From an uncultured Bacteroidales bacterium (lineage in GTDB: Bacteria; Bacteroidota; Bacteroidia; Bacteroidales; WCHB1-69): a DNA stretch of 8,893 nt. The notes under the pieces are model-generated. The model made no database searches, had not been told where the DNA came from, and worked only from the letters and a program-made list of their open reading frames with translations. Of this stretch, positions 1-6,674 are shown piece by piece. Where the stretch lies: the NCBI GenBank assembly GCA_937892025.1, contig CALAVA010000361.1, forward strand, positions 1 through 8,893. Direction: 5' to 3'. Made by a program: the position numbers and the translations under genes. Numbering within the stretch: position 1 is the first letter of the stretch; the number at the start of each line of letters is the position of its first letter.

Positions 1-148
1 GGAGGAGAGTATGGCTGTTTCAAAAGTCCACTGGAATTTTAAGAGGGTCAATACTCGTAACTTCACCGAAAATCATATTGTTTGTTTTTTTAGGTGTAGT
101 TATTTCTTTTAAAGTATTTATAAAATCTATCATATTAATATCACTCAA
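1..148 (-). CDS. DUF2577/XkdR-like baseplate protein, N-terminal part, with apparent frame break
   Basis: The start of a small baseplate gene continuing past the window edge. From the TTG at 148 it reads (M)SDINMIDFINTLKEITTPK, then NNMIFGEVTSIDPLKIPVDF. The F-G-x-V-x-S-x-x-P-L-K-I core is the hallmark of DUF2577 proteins such as XkdR, which normally follow the XkdQ hub gene. The zero frame stops at TGA (22-20) directly after TTT, only 43 codons in. In the +1 frame the sequence continues as ETAILSS to the edge, which fits the hydrophobic strand that should follow the PLKI motif. Either a base was gained in the four-T run (mutation or sequencing error), or the gene uses a +1 shift at TTT-TGA, resembling the site in prfB. 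Only 19 bases remain beyond the stop, so the choice cannot be made from this window. Confidence 0.65.
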
Positions 149-1518
149 CAGAACACCTCCATACTAAGATTAGTATTAATTGATAAATCCATTGTATGAT
201 GTGTAGCGTTATAATGATGTGTAGCAGATAAAACATATACTGGATAATCAATATTTAATTTGTTAAGTCTGAAATTAAATCCTGTTCCAGCAGTTATTCC
301 GTCATAACCTAAAGCTGAAATTCTTATGCTTCTTGAGGGCTTATTGAAAATTTCAACGTTCATTTTCATATATTCGGCAAGTAGATTTTTGTCGCTTATA
401 TCTTTTACGGTCACCATTTTTCTTAACTTACCCCATTTGGAAATAGTGTCCTCACCCACCGATGTATCATCAAGATTAGTGTTTGTTTTACTGATTTTAG
501 TTCCTGCTTGAATAGCACCTATAAGTGTTTTTTCCTTCACTTGTTCATTAGTATTGGTGTTATTACTATCTTTATTTTTTGGACTATACAGAAAATAAAA
601 TTCGTTAAAAGTGTTTCTATCAATATCAACTTCATAATTATAGCCGGTTAATAAAGATTCGTCACCTATTATTAAAGGGTTTGCTTGTTTTTTATAATCG
701 TTTTTAAGTTCGTGTAATTCGAGAGTTCCAAAATTATCTTTTATATAATAAAACTTATAATCAAAATCATTATCCGATTCAGATTCTACGCTTATTGTAC
801 TAGAATCAACCCACCCATAAACATTACTAGTTATTCCTTGAATATGATATTTGTGCTTTCCGTTATTAGAAATTACTGTTATTTTTGCTTTACCACTAGT
901 TCTATTAAGTGTAGCTGGATTTGAGGCAGTGGGGCTTTCATAACTTTTACCACCTGAATATATTACTTCATCGCCAACCTTTAATGAGCTTGTGTCCGAC
1001 TTCTTTGTAGTACAATATGAATTAGTATAATCTATAGCATACTGAAGAATATCAAAATAAGAGGCATCCTCAAAAAATTTCTTTTTTATTTTTATGCTAT
1101 TATCTAGGTCACAAGTTATTTTATTTGGAAATTCACAAGCGGTGCAAATCTTATTAAAAACGTCTTCTAATGTCATATCTGAAATAAGAAGATTGTCATG
1201 ATTTTGTAAATATCTCATCTGATCATAGGCCACTACCCTATAAGCGTCCGTTATGTCAGTTCCTATAGTGAATATGTTTCCCATAAATATAGGTGTTTCA
1301 GTTTCTGTTTCGCTATCAGTATGCCAAAATTTAATTAAATCACCTACACTTATTTGAAATTCGCTATTAGGGTCACTATCTTTTTCAAGTACAAAAGTTA
1401 ATTTTCCAGGTTGACCCATTAAAGAAGTTGTATGCTCTATATTATGAGCAAGTTCGGAGACATCATAACCTTCGTTGCTTTCACTATGACTATTGTATAT
1501 ATGTATAGTAAGGCTCAT
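145..1518 (-). CDS. xkdQ: Baseplate hub protein with inserted SH3-like cell-wall domain (XkdQ-like)
   Basis: A 457-residue hub protein of the XkdQ/T4 gp27 type, which forms the ring joining tube to spike. Family features are SELAHNIEHTTSLMGQPGKL (21-40), VGDLIKFW, PIFMGNIFTIG, YRVVAYDQMRYLQNHDNLLI (93-112), then MTLEDVFNKICTACEF. The late part has ISKWGKLRKMVTVKDISDKN and a C-terminal strand end YVLSATHHYNATHHTMDLSI. Ordinary XkdQ proteins are around 320-340 residues. The excess is mainly at about 176-246, where LKVGDEVIYSGGKSYES, SGKAKITVIS, GKHKYHIQGI and VYGWVDSSTIS make an SH3-like domain of the kind used by clostridial phage lysins to hold the cell wall. A low-complexity Asn/Thr linker (315-325) follows later. 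The start overlaps the LysM gene stop (ATGA), with AGGAG 6 nt upstream. No catalytic hydrolase motif is visible. Confidence 0.9.
   Translation of the reverse strand: MSLTIHIYNSHSESNEGYDVSELAHNIEHTTSLMGQPGKLTFVLEKDSDPNSEFQISVGDLIKFWHTDSETETETPIFMGNIFTIGTDITDAYRVVAYDQMRYLQNHDNLLISDMTLEDVFNKICTACEFPNKITCDLDNSIKIKKKFFEDASYFDILQYAIDYTNSYCTTKKSDTSSLKVGDEVIYSGGKSYESPTASNPATLNRTSGKAKITVISNNGKHKYHIQGITSNVYGWVDSSTISVESESDNDFDYKFYYIKDNFGTLELHELKNDYKKQANPLIIGDESLLTGYNYEVDIDRNTFNEFYFLYSPKNKDSNNTNTNEQVKEKTLIGAIQAGTKISKTNTNLDDTSVGEDTISKWGKLRKMVTVKDISDKNLLAEYMKMNVEIFNKPSRSIRISALGYDGITAGTGFNFRLNKLNIDYPVYVLSATHHYNATHHTMDLSINTNLSMEVFC
154..160 (-). promoter_or_regulatory. Ribosome binding site pointing to a TTG start for the DUF2577-like gene
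   Basis: GGAGGTG lies with its GGAGG core 7 nt before a TTG at 148-146 that overlaps the hub stop as TTGA. The first in-frame ATG, at 133, is 22 nt from the core, too far to use it well. The TTG is therefore the likely start. Confidence 0.65.
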
Positions 1519-2276
1519 GTTGTACTCCTAATTATATTATAACTTGAATTATTTATCCAACTATCAGGTAATTTCAATTCCGTCCCACTAGGTATTTTTA
1601 TACTTTGTTCAAACACATCACCTAGTATCTCTTTATTTTCATCGTATAACATTTTCCAATCTGTAGTTGAACTTGTTATTTTTTTAGTTATAGATGAAAG
1701 TGTTTCCAATTCCCCTAATACATAAGGAGTAGTGAACGATTTTTTATTTATAGACATTCTAGTAGGTTTAGGAATGTCAACTAAAATCGGAGGAACGTTT
1801 GTTTCAACTATATCTGTTATTTTTTGTAATAGCGTCAAATTATCTTCTGATTTTAATTTTTTTGCTCTATGCGGTCTATATTCTTGCATTTCAAGTGAAA
1901 AATATATGTCTTCTTCTTCACCTGCATTTATCCAGTGAGAAAAGTTTTCACAAGTTACTTGCATAGAATAATTTAATCTTGTTACAATTAAAGTTGCTGG
2001 CTTTCCGCTTTTTTGCCACCTTTCAAGCCACGTTACATACATAAAAGAAGGTGTTAGATTAACTTCTTGCCAAAAAAACGATTCAATAGTTATTCTTGCA
2101 AGATTAGGTTTTTTAGGAACGCTTATTTGTCCTATTCCCTCAATTTCTTCAGTGGTTGAATTTGAAGGAATGTCTTTGCGTAAACTTTCAGGATTTATAG
2201 GAAACTTGAGAAAATAATTGTCGTATTTTAAACTTATGTATATCGGTATAGCTACATCTTGTATATATGTATTCAT
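1515..2276 (-). CDS. xkdP: Baseplate protein with C-terminal LysM domain (XkdP-like)
   Basis: A 253-residue protein of the XkdP type, found between tape measure and hub in PBSX-like tails, where it is thought to link the central hub to the rest of the baseplate, as T4 gp53 does. The N-terminal part (about 20-140) is beta-rich with FLKFPINPESL, GIGQISVPKKPNLARITIES, WLERWQKSGKPATLIVTRLN and a DIYFSLEMQEYRPHR end, all common in this family. Residues about 184-237 form a divergent LysM: YVLGELETLSSITKKI, TDWKMLYDENKEIL and IKIPSGTELKLP correspond to the usual D-T-L-x-x-I-A-K-K, W-x-x-I-Y-x-x-N-K-x-x-I and I-x-P-G-x-x-L-x-I-P. The start follows the AAGGAG spacing (see that entry). The stop overlaps the hub start as ATGA. 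Whether this LysM still binds peptidoglycan or serves as a structural clamp cannot be seen here. Confidence 0.88.
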   Translation of the reverse strand: MNTYIQDVAIPIYISLKYDNYFLKFPINPESLRKDIPSNSTTEEIEGIGQISVPKKPNLARITIESFFWQEVNLTPSFMYVTWLERWQKSGKPATLIVTRLNYSMQVTCENFSHWINAGEEEDIYFSLEMQEYRPHRAKKLKSEDNLTLLQKITDIVETNVPPILVDIPKPTRMSINKKSFTTPYVLGELETLSSITKKITSSTTDWKMLYDENKEILGDVFEQSIKIPSGTELKLPDSWINNSSYNIIRSTT

Positions 2277-2277
2277 T

Positions 2278-4200
2278 TTAATTCGCACTCCTTAAACTTG
2301 AGCCTGCGTTTTCCATAAAACTATTGGTAAACTGTCCAATGACTGCGTCAACGTCTGCTTCTTGATGTACGTCCATGTGATTTATGTTAAGTGCAGGTGT
2401 TACACTCTTATATTGCAAATTAAATCTTTCAGTGGCACGTTTGGAAAGTAATTCCCTATAGTCGTCCGCAATGTTTAGCAATTCATCGTCTGATACTTTT
2501 AATGCTCCACCTTTACCCTTCTTTAATTTATTTCTTAATTCATCAATTACTATTCCTAATTCAGTTTTTTCTTGAGTAGTGAGACCTTTCTGGGTGTATA
2601 TGAGTTCACCGTACATTCCCTCTTTAGCTACTTTCATATATCCCTGTTTGTATATTTGTTCATACTCCTTTAATTTTTCTTCAAGTGCTTTATCTTTACC
2701 AATATCCGTTTGTAGATATTCATTGTGTATCTGTTCAAGAGTATCTTTATATTTTTCATTACTCTTGTTTATTTCTTCTTGAATCTTTGCTTGTTTTTCA
2801 AGTAAATCGTTTCTTTGTTTTAATGCGTTATTATATAGTGTCATTTTATTATTAAAGTCATCATATTGTGCTTTTAATTCTTTCACGTATTGTAAATCAA
2901 CTTCGCTAAGAATGTTTTTGGGGTCTAGACTACCCCCTTTTTTCCAATCAATTTTTTCACCAGTTAATCCATAAGTTTTATCATAGATTTTATTTATTTC
3001 CATGGCTGCTTTTTGTAAGCCCACAGAATACGAATTTATCATTTTTTCATAATCGCTATGGTCTTCACTTGTACCGTTGAAAATTACATTACGAGCTTGT
3101 TTCCATGCTTCTTCAATGTCTTTAACATTTGTTTTCACACCATTAAGAGATTCGATTGCATCATTGCCCCTATCTGCTATATCATTTATGCCAATAGCTA
3201 AGGCGGTTATACCACCTACAGCCAATCCTAGCCACCCTATTGGATTTAATGCATTTATTGTTACAAGACTTGCTATAACGCCACCAAGCATAGGTAATAA
3301 TATACTAGCGATAACTCCAGCTATACCAATTATAGCACCTACAACTAAACCTTTAAGCAACGCTCTTACTATAGGGTGATTATTGAGATAATTTAACGCA
3401 TTAATGATTCCCTTATAAAAACTTATTTTCCATTGGCCTGTAGCAAGTGTGAACATTGCTTTAAAAGGCATGATAGCTTGACCTAACTGTTCTTTTAAGT
3501 CGCCTATAGTATTATTCATATATTGAATATTACCAGCACTAGTTTGTCTTAATGCTTCGTTCATTTCACCTACATTGTCCGTAATAATTTTAGCAAGGGT
3601 CGATGCCCTTTCCATTTCATTTCCCGTTTTGAGCATCTGTTTTTCTTCTTCGCTAAAAACATAACCCATTCTTGACAATGCACCAGTTTGACCGCTCAAT
3701 ACTTTTCCCATCATGTCAGCGGTTTGTTGAAAATTATGACCATTAGCTGAAAATCCATATTGTTGTGCAATCAAATTATTCATTGCTGGTATAAGTGTTT
3801 TTATTGCCTCTGTGTTAGAAGTAAAAGAAGCAAGTTCCTGAGCACCTTGTAAAATTATTTCATCGCCATATATACCTAATTCACCTTGTGCTGACGCTAA
3901 ATCTTTTATAGATTGTATTTCCTTTGCACTAGCGTTCATTCTCTGTTTCATAATTGTTTCAAGTTTTAATTCTTGTTCGGATTGATATTGATATGCGCTT
4001 ATACATTCGTTTATACTTTGCGATAATTCGTGAAATTTGTTTATTATTGTATCTGCAATTTGTGAAATTGAAGAAATTCCCATGGCAGTCATAGCCATAT
4101 TTGAAAATTCATTTGAAAGCGAATTAACTTCTGATTTTACTTTTTTAAGTCCAGGTGTAATATCATCTCTGAACCCAAAAATAGTGGTTATTTTTGCCAT
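2278..4200 (-). CDS. Tail tape measure protein
   Basis: A 640-residue protein (643 if the ATG at 4209 were used) that spans the tail lumen, sets tail length and is thought to leave with the DNA. It begins MAKITTIFGFRDDITPGLKK, a typical opening. Residues about 15-280 are mostly helical, with QIADTIINKFHELSQSINEC and a conserved-looking segment around LSGQTGALSRMGYVFSEEEK. A glycine- and isoleucine-rich hydrophobic block at about 281-340 (LVVGAIIGIAGVIASILLPM, then NPIGWLGLAVGGITALAIGI) holds two or three possible membrane segments. A charged coiled-coil region follows at about 435-520 (NDLLEKQAKIQEEINKSNEK). The C-terminus NINHMDVHQEADVDAVIGQF matches the usual tape measure ending. For a myophage it is short: at about 0.15 nm per residue it predicts a tail of roughly 100 nm, which is an estimate. 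It lies after the frameshifting chaperone, as expected, and its TAA is 1 nt from the preferred next start. Confidence 0.95.
   Translation of the reverse strand: MAKITTIFGFRDDITPGLKKVKSEVNSLSNEFSNMAMTAMGISSISQIADTIINKFHELSQSINECISAYQYQSEQELKLETIMKQRMNASAKEIQSIKDLASAQGELGIYGDEIILQGAQELASFTSNTEAIKTLIPAMNNLIAQQYGFSANGHNFQQTADMMGKVLSGQTGALSRMGYVFSEEEKQMLKTGNEMERASTLAKIITDNVGEMNEALRQTSAGNIQYMNNTIGDLKEQLGQAIMPFKAMFTLATGQWKISFYKGIINALNYLNNHPIVRALLKGLVVGAIIGIAGVIASILLPMLGGVIASLVTINALNPIGWLGLAVGGITALAIGINDIADRGNDAIESLNGVKTNVKDIEEAWKQARNVIFNGTSEDHSDYEKMINSYSVGLQKAAMEINKIYDKTYGLTGEKIDWKKGGSLDPKNILSEVDLQYVKELKAQYDDFNNKMTLYNNALKQRNDLLEKQAKIQEEINKSNEKYKDTLEQIHNEYLQTDIGKDKALEEKLKEYEQIYKQGYMKVAKEGMYGELIYTQKGLTTQEKTELGIVIDELRNKLKKGKGGALKVSDDELLNIADDYRELLSKRATERFNLQYKSVTPALNINHMDVHQEADVDAVIGQFTNSFMENAGSSLRSAN
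2288..2293 (-). promoter_or_regulatory. Ribosome binding site that decides the LysM baseplate gene start
   Basis: AAGGAG lies 11 nt before the ATG at 2276. An in-frame GTG at 2288 would use the last G of this same site, so it cannot be served by it. The ATG one base after the tape measure stop is the likelier start. Confidence 0.65.
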
Positions 4201-4210
4201 AGGAATCATT

Positions 4211-4217
4211 CCCCTTT
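4211..4217 (-). promoter_or_regulatory. Ribosome binding site that decides the tape measure start
   Basis: AAAGGGG ends 10 nt before the ATG at 4200 but only 1 nt before the upstream in-frame ATG at 4209. The spacing favours the start at 4200, giving a protein beginning MAKITTIFGF. Confidence 0.65.
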
Positions 4218-4219
4218 TT

Positions 4220-4372
4220 TTACGTTGTGTTTTCCGCTTTTACCCTCTCATCAATACAAGCCATAACAAAAGCCTTTTCTTTTCGGTTTAAGTTATTAAA
4301 TTGATTGGGTGTCCAATGGAAATTGAGAACGGTGTACATACAATAAACTGATTCACCGTCCTCTTTAATTAG
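4220..4372 (-). CDS. -1 frameshift extension of the tail assembly chaperone (long form spans 4220..4758)
   Basis: Reading on in the -1 frame from the slippery site gives 50 more codons and a TAA stop at 4220-4222, for a fused product of about 179 residues. The extension starts LIKEDGESVYCMYTVLNFHW and continues with a TPNQFNNLNRKEKAFVMACI helix, then DERVKAENTT. The L/S-x-R-K-E-K-A-F-V-x-A-C/S-I-D pattern is what I expect from the second segment of Firmicute tail chaperones, equivalent to the T part of lambda gpGT, which contacts the tape measure and tube. No ribosome binding site precedes the only internal ATG, so this is unlikely to be an independent gene. The stop lies 19 bases before the preferred tape measure start. 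Without this reading, 4210-4368 would be unexplained non-coding sequence in a tightly packed operon. Confidence 0.9.
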   Translation of the reverse strand, partial: LIKEDGESVYCMYTVLNFHWTPNQFNNLNRKEKAFVMACIDERVKAENTT

Positions 4373-4378
4373 TTTTTT
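4325..4378 (-). promoter_or_regulatory. Programmed -1 ribosomal frameshift signal (slippery heptamer plus stem-loop)
   Basis: The heptamer A_AAA_AAC (4378 down to 4372) is in the correct zero frame, as GCA AAA AAC, and the zero-frame TAA follows at once. After an 8-nt spacer (4371-4364) a 10-bp stem forms between GAGGACGGTG (4363-4354) and CACCGTTCTC (4334-4325). It has nine Watson-Crick pairs, one G-U pair and a 19-nt loop. Heptamer type, spacer and stem match the classical -1 frameshift design. The stem also lies in a coding extension that resembles the chaperone family, which gives independent support. Confidence 0.9.
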
Positions 4379-4758
4379 GCGTTTTCAATCTCCATATCAT
4401 AAGATTCAAAACCGCTAAGTTTCTGTATTTCATCAGATATTTCAGCAACTACTCCTGCTGGAAATTTTTTATTTATAAATTCCGTTGAAGAGATACAATT
4501 AACTTTTTTAAGGAATTCAGAATCCCTAAAATTAGGTTCGACTATACACGCATCAAGTAAAAGATTAGCGTATTTTGCACTATCAAAATTTATCTTGTTT
4601 TTATTGATAGTGTTTGAACGTCTTTGAAATTCTTTATGCTCGCTTTCAGTTATGGCACGGATAAGTAGTTCAAAACTTTTACCATTAACGTTTACAGTAA
4701 TTGTTTTTTTAATGTCGCAAACATCGCTCAAATTAAGAAAATCGTCTAACTTACTCAT
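4369..4758 (-). CDS. xkdN: Tail assembly chaperone, short form (XkdN-like)
   Basis: A 129-residue protein of the XkdN family, the counterpart of lambda gpG. It coats the tape measure and recruits tube subunits during tail assembly and is not part of the finished tail. It begins MSKLDDFLNLSDVCDIKKTI, followed by a strand pair (TVNVNGKSFELLIRAITESE) and helices containing EFQRRSNTINKN, YANLLLDACIVEPNF and FPAGVVAEISDEIQKLSGF. This order is typical. GGAGG lies 9 nt before the ATG. The gene sits between the tube and tape measure, the invariant chaperone position. The last sense codons are GCA AAA AAC before TAA, which form an A_AAA_AAC slippery heptamer. The protein is therefore probably made both as this short form and as a frameshifted long form. 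Confidence 0.93.
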   Translation of the reverse strand: MSKLDDFLNLSDVCDIKKTITVNVNGKSFELLIRAITESEHKEFQRRSNTINKNKINFDSAKYANLLLDACIVEPNFRDSEFLKKVNCISSTEFINKKFPAGVVAEISDEIQKLSGFESYDMEIENAKN

Positions 4759-4790
4759 TTTATAAATCCTCCTGAATAAAATGAATTAAT

Positions 4791-4820
4791 TCCTAGTTAG
4801 TAATTATATACTAACTAGGA
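4791..4820 (-). terminator. Perfect 12-bp hairpin after the tube gene (possible attenuating terminator or processing site)
   Basis: The intergenic gap between the tube stop and the chaperone start holds a perfect inverted repeat, TCCTAGTTAGTA (4791-4802) and TACTAACTAGGA (4809-4820), around a 6-nt loop. Read on the minus strand it is followed by a moderately T-rich run (AATTAATTCATTTTATT) rather than a clean T tract, and 4 of the 12 pairs are G-C. It could be a leaky terminator or an RNA processing or stability element that keeps sheath and tube mRNA above chaperone and tape measure mRNA. The symmetric stem could also bind a protein as DNA. The hairpin is certain from the sequence; its role is inferred. 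Confidence 0.55.
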
Positions 4821-4834
4821 TTAAAAATAAAGTG

Positions 4835-5317
4835 CTATGAATTTATGGGTGAAAATGAATCTGTCATTTCCACATCGCTAAATGTAAAGTTCATTGACTG
4901 GTCAAGAAAATCTGAATCCGTATCAAGTTTAGCAATTTCAGAATCATCAATGTTTACATCATATAAGTTTACAACTTGCTTGCCTATACGGCTTGTAGGG
5001 TCAAGGTTTACAATCTGCAAAATGAAGTATTGGTCTTTTCCTGACTTCGCATAGTCAATCATCATTTTTGCAAACCGTGAAGTTGCGTAATGAATCGTAA
5101 GTGTACCTGCACCACTCCAGCCTGTTGCTTTATGCTGTGTCCCACGATAACCGAGTGCTTTAAATTCAGCTTTGTTTTTAGTTATCTTTGCAGAAATATT
5201 TTTGCATTCAGCAACTTGTATAGTTTCACCGTCTATTGTAGCATATAACGCACCTTCTTTTCCTGAAATTGCGTCCTCTGCTTTCATAAATTTCCAACCG
5301 TCAACAGATGTTGCCAT
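4835..5317 (-). CDS. xkdM: Phage tail tube protein (XkdM-like)
   Basis: A 160-residue inner tail tube subunit that forms the channel for DNA and the tape measure. Family features run along its length: KEGALYATIDGETIQVAECK near residues 20-39, KALGYRGTQHKATGWSGAGT at about 53-72, TIHYATSRFAKMMIDYAKSG at 74-93, then YFILQIVNLDPTSRIGKQVV and a C-terminal DFLDQSMNFTFSDVEM segment. I recall near-identical motif spacing (GxGTMTLYY.TSRFRKMM, DPTSxIGKQ, FTFEDVE) in PBSX XkdM and C. difficile phage tubes. The start has AAGGGGG about 6 nt upstream and lies 13 bases after the sheath stop. A strong inverted repeat begins 14 bases beyond the stop codon and may set the mRNA end or stability of the sheath-tube message. 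Confidence 0.96.
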   Translation of the reverse strand: MATSVDGWKFMKAEDAISGKEGALYATIDGETIQVAECKNISAKITKNKAEFKALGYRGTQHKATGWSGAGTLTIHYATSRFAKMMIDYAKSGKDQYFILQIVNLDPTSRIGKQVVNLYDVNIDDSEIAKLDTDSDFLDQSMNFTFSDVEMTDSFSPINS

Positions 5318-5330
5318 TTATATCCCCCTT

Positions 5331-6671
5331 TTAAGAATTGACATTACAAGTCATGTACAATTTTTCCATGCTATCTACCGGTTTGACATACCATGTAACA
5401 AGCACGGAATCCAAATCATTGCCTTGTGAAACGTCTATGTCGTCAGCTCCTTCAAACTCTTGTATTCCAGCAAGTCTTTGAAGTTCATTACCATACTGAA
5501 TTAAATCAGCTTTGAATAATCCTCTACCTATTTCATTGTTATCAACTTTACCCATGTAAGAAGTTTCCCATGTAGTTTTAACAGTTGTTCCAATTTCATC
5601 AAGTGTTCGGATTACACGGTTTTTGCTAAAATTATAATTGCGGTCAGATGTATAAGTATGAAGTGAGTTAATGTCCTGCTCTACTTTAATATCACCGCCT
5701 GCCGATGTTGAAAGTAGGAATTTTCCATTACTAAGAGCAGTTTTAATTTCACTGTCCGAAAGTTCACCAATTATAGAAGTTGCTCCTGTAATTTTTCTAG
5801 CAGTATTACTTTCGTTAAAGTTAGCCCCAGCCGTTAATCCTGCTACAATAACAGTGAATTCTTCTTTTGTAAAAGTGTTTCCGTCAATAACTGCACCACT
5901 CACAGAGTTAATAATGCCTTCATAATCGGCTCCGTCATAGTCAGCAATTACACCCTGAACATACCTTCCCTCATCATCTCTACATTGCTTTATAAATGAC
6001 TGAACCGCAGATTTTATTGTTGCGTCAGAACTAATACAAGCCATTGTCTGCCATTTTGCTTTTGCTAATAAAGCCATGAATGAACCATAAGTACTACTAC
6101 TTACTACATCTCCGTTTGTTCCGCCAGCAAGAGCAGTTCCAGCAGTTGGTTCGAGTGCACCTTCTTCAGCAAGAGTAAAATCAACATAATCATTTGATTC
6201 AAGGTCGTTTTCCGTAGATATGATTTGTTTATCTACAGTTTCACCGTTCAAGTATGTTATTACAGTCCATAAATTAGTCGTTTCATTTTGGCTTATGGTT
6301 ATAATAATTTCATTGCCTAGTGTACCTGAATATTTTGCTGTTGCTATAATCTTTCCTATTGTTGCGGTTGCTTTATCGCCACCGTCATTTGTACGATACA
6401 CGAGGGCTTTATAACAATAAGATAATGCACCAGCAAGCAATTTTGATTCACTATCAAATGCCGTAAATCCTACAAGTTTCTTACTCGTTCCGTCAAGTAA
6501 ATCACTTGAAAGAACTTCGATTAATTTTCCACCAGCACCCCAATTCAAAGGCAATGCGAGAGCAACTATTCCCCTATCACCTACTGTCATAGATGATTTA
6601 GGAACCGCCTTGAAATTAATATAAGCACCAGGTCTTACTTTGTTTTGACTAGTCCAAGTCCCACCTGCCAT
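5331..6671 (-). CDS. xkdK: Contractile tail sheath protein (XkdK-like)
   Basis: A 446-residue tail sheath subunit, the protein that surrounds the tube and contracts to drive it into the host envelope. The N-terminus MAGGTWTSQNKVRPGAYINF followed by a GDRGIVALALPLNWG stretch is characteristic of Firmicute sheaths. Residues about 100-187 form a beta-rich insert (ATIGKIIATAKYSGTLGNEI through LAGGTNG) that corresponds to the surface-exposed domain of the family. Residues about 195-345 are the core alpha/beta domain, including RYVQGVIADYDGADYEGIIN and VIVAGLTAGANFNESNTARK. The C-terminal part (about 350-446) has NRVIRTLDEIGTTVK and ends in VLVTWYVKPVDSMEKLYM, the strand region used in sheath intersubunit joining. 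The length is typical. GGAGG lies 8 nt before the ATG. The tube gene follows after 13 bases, the standard sheath-tube pair. Confidence 0.97.
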   Translation of the reverse strand: MAGGTWTSQNKVRPGAYINFKAVPKSSMTVGDRGIVALALPLNWGAGGKLIEVLSSDLLDGTSKKLVGFTAFDSESKLLAGALSYCYKALVYRTNDGGDKATATIGKIIATAKYSGTLGNEIIITISQNETTNLWTVITYLNGETVDKQIISTENDLESNDYVDFTLAEEGALEPTAGTALAGGTNGDVVSSSTYGSFMALLAKAKWQTMACISSDATIKSAVQSFIKQCRDDEGRYVQGVIADYDGADYEGIINSVSGAVIDGNTFTKEEFTVIVAGLTAGANFNESNTARKITGATSIIGELSDSEIKTALSNGKFLLSTSAGGDIKVEQDINSLHTYTSDRNYNFSKNRVIRTLDEIGTTVKTTWETSYMGKVDNNEIGRGLFKADLIQYGNELQRLAGIQEFEGADDIDVSQGNDLDSVLVTWYVKPVDSMEKLYMTCNVNS

Positions 6672-6674
6672 ATT

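Noticed and set aside
2276..2288. GTG at 2288 as start of the LysM baseplate gene, overlapping the tape measure stop
   Set aside because: The GTG uses the last base of the only Shine-Dalgarno sequence, leaving no spacer; the ATG at 2276 has a workable 11-nt spacing.
3077..3379. Plus-strand open frame of 100 codons with hydrophobic stretches
   Set aside because: It is the antisense image of the hydrophobic block of the tape measure gene, has no ribosome binding site of note and runs against a well supported minus-strand gene.
4201..4209. ATG at 4209 as tape measure start
   Set aside because: The GGGG element ends 1 nt before it, whereas it is 10 nt before the ATG at 4200; three extra residues would add nothing family-like.
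4037..4291. Plus-strand open frame across the tape measure start and chaperone extension
   Set aside because: It overlaps two supported minus-strand coding stretches and has no recognisable family features; the -1 frame chaperone extension explains the region.
4220..4351. The chaperone extension as a separate small gene from its internal ATG
   Set aside because: No ribosome binding site precedes that ATG, and the open -1 frame runs right back to the slippery heptamer, which fits a frameshift better.
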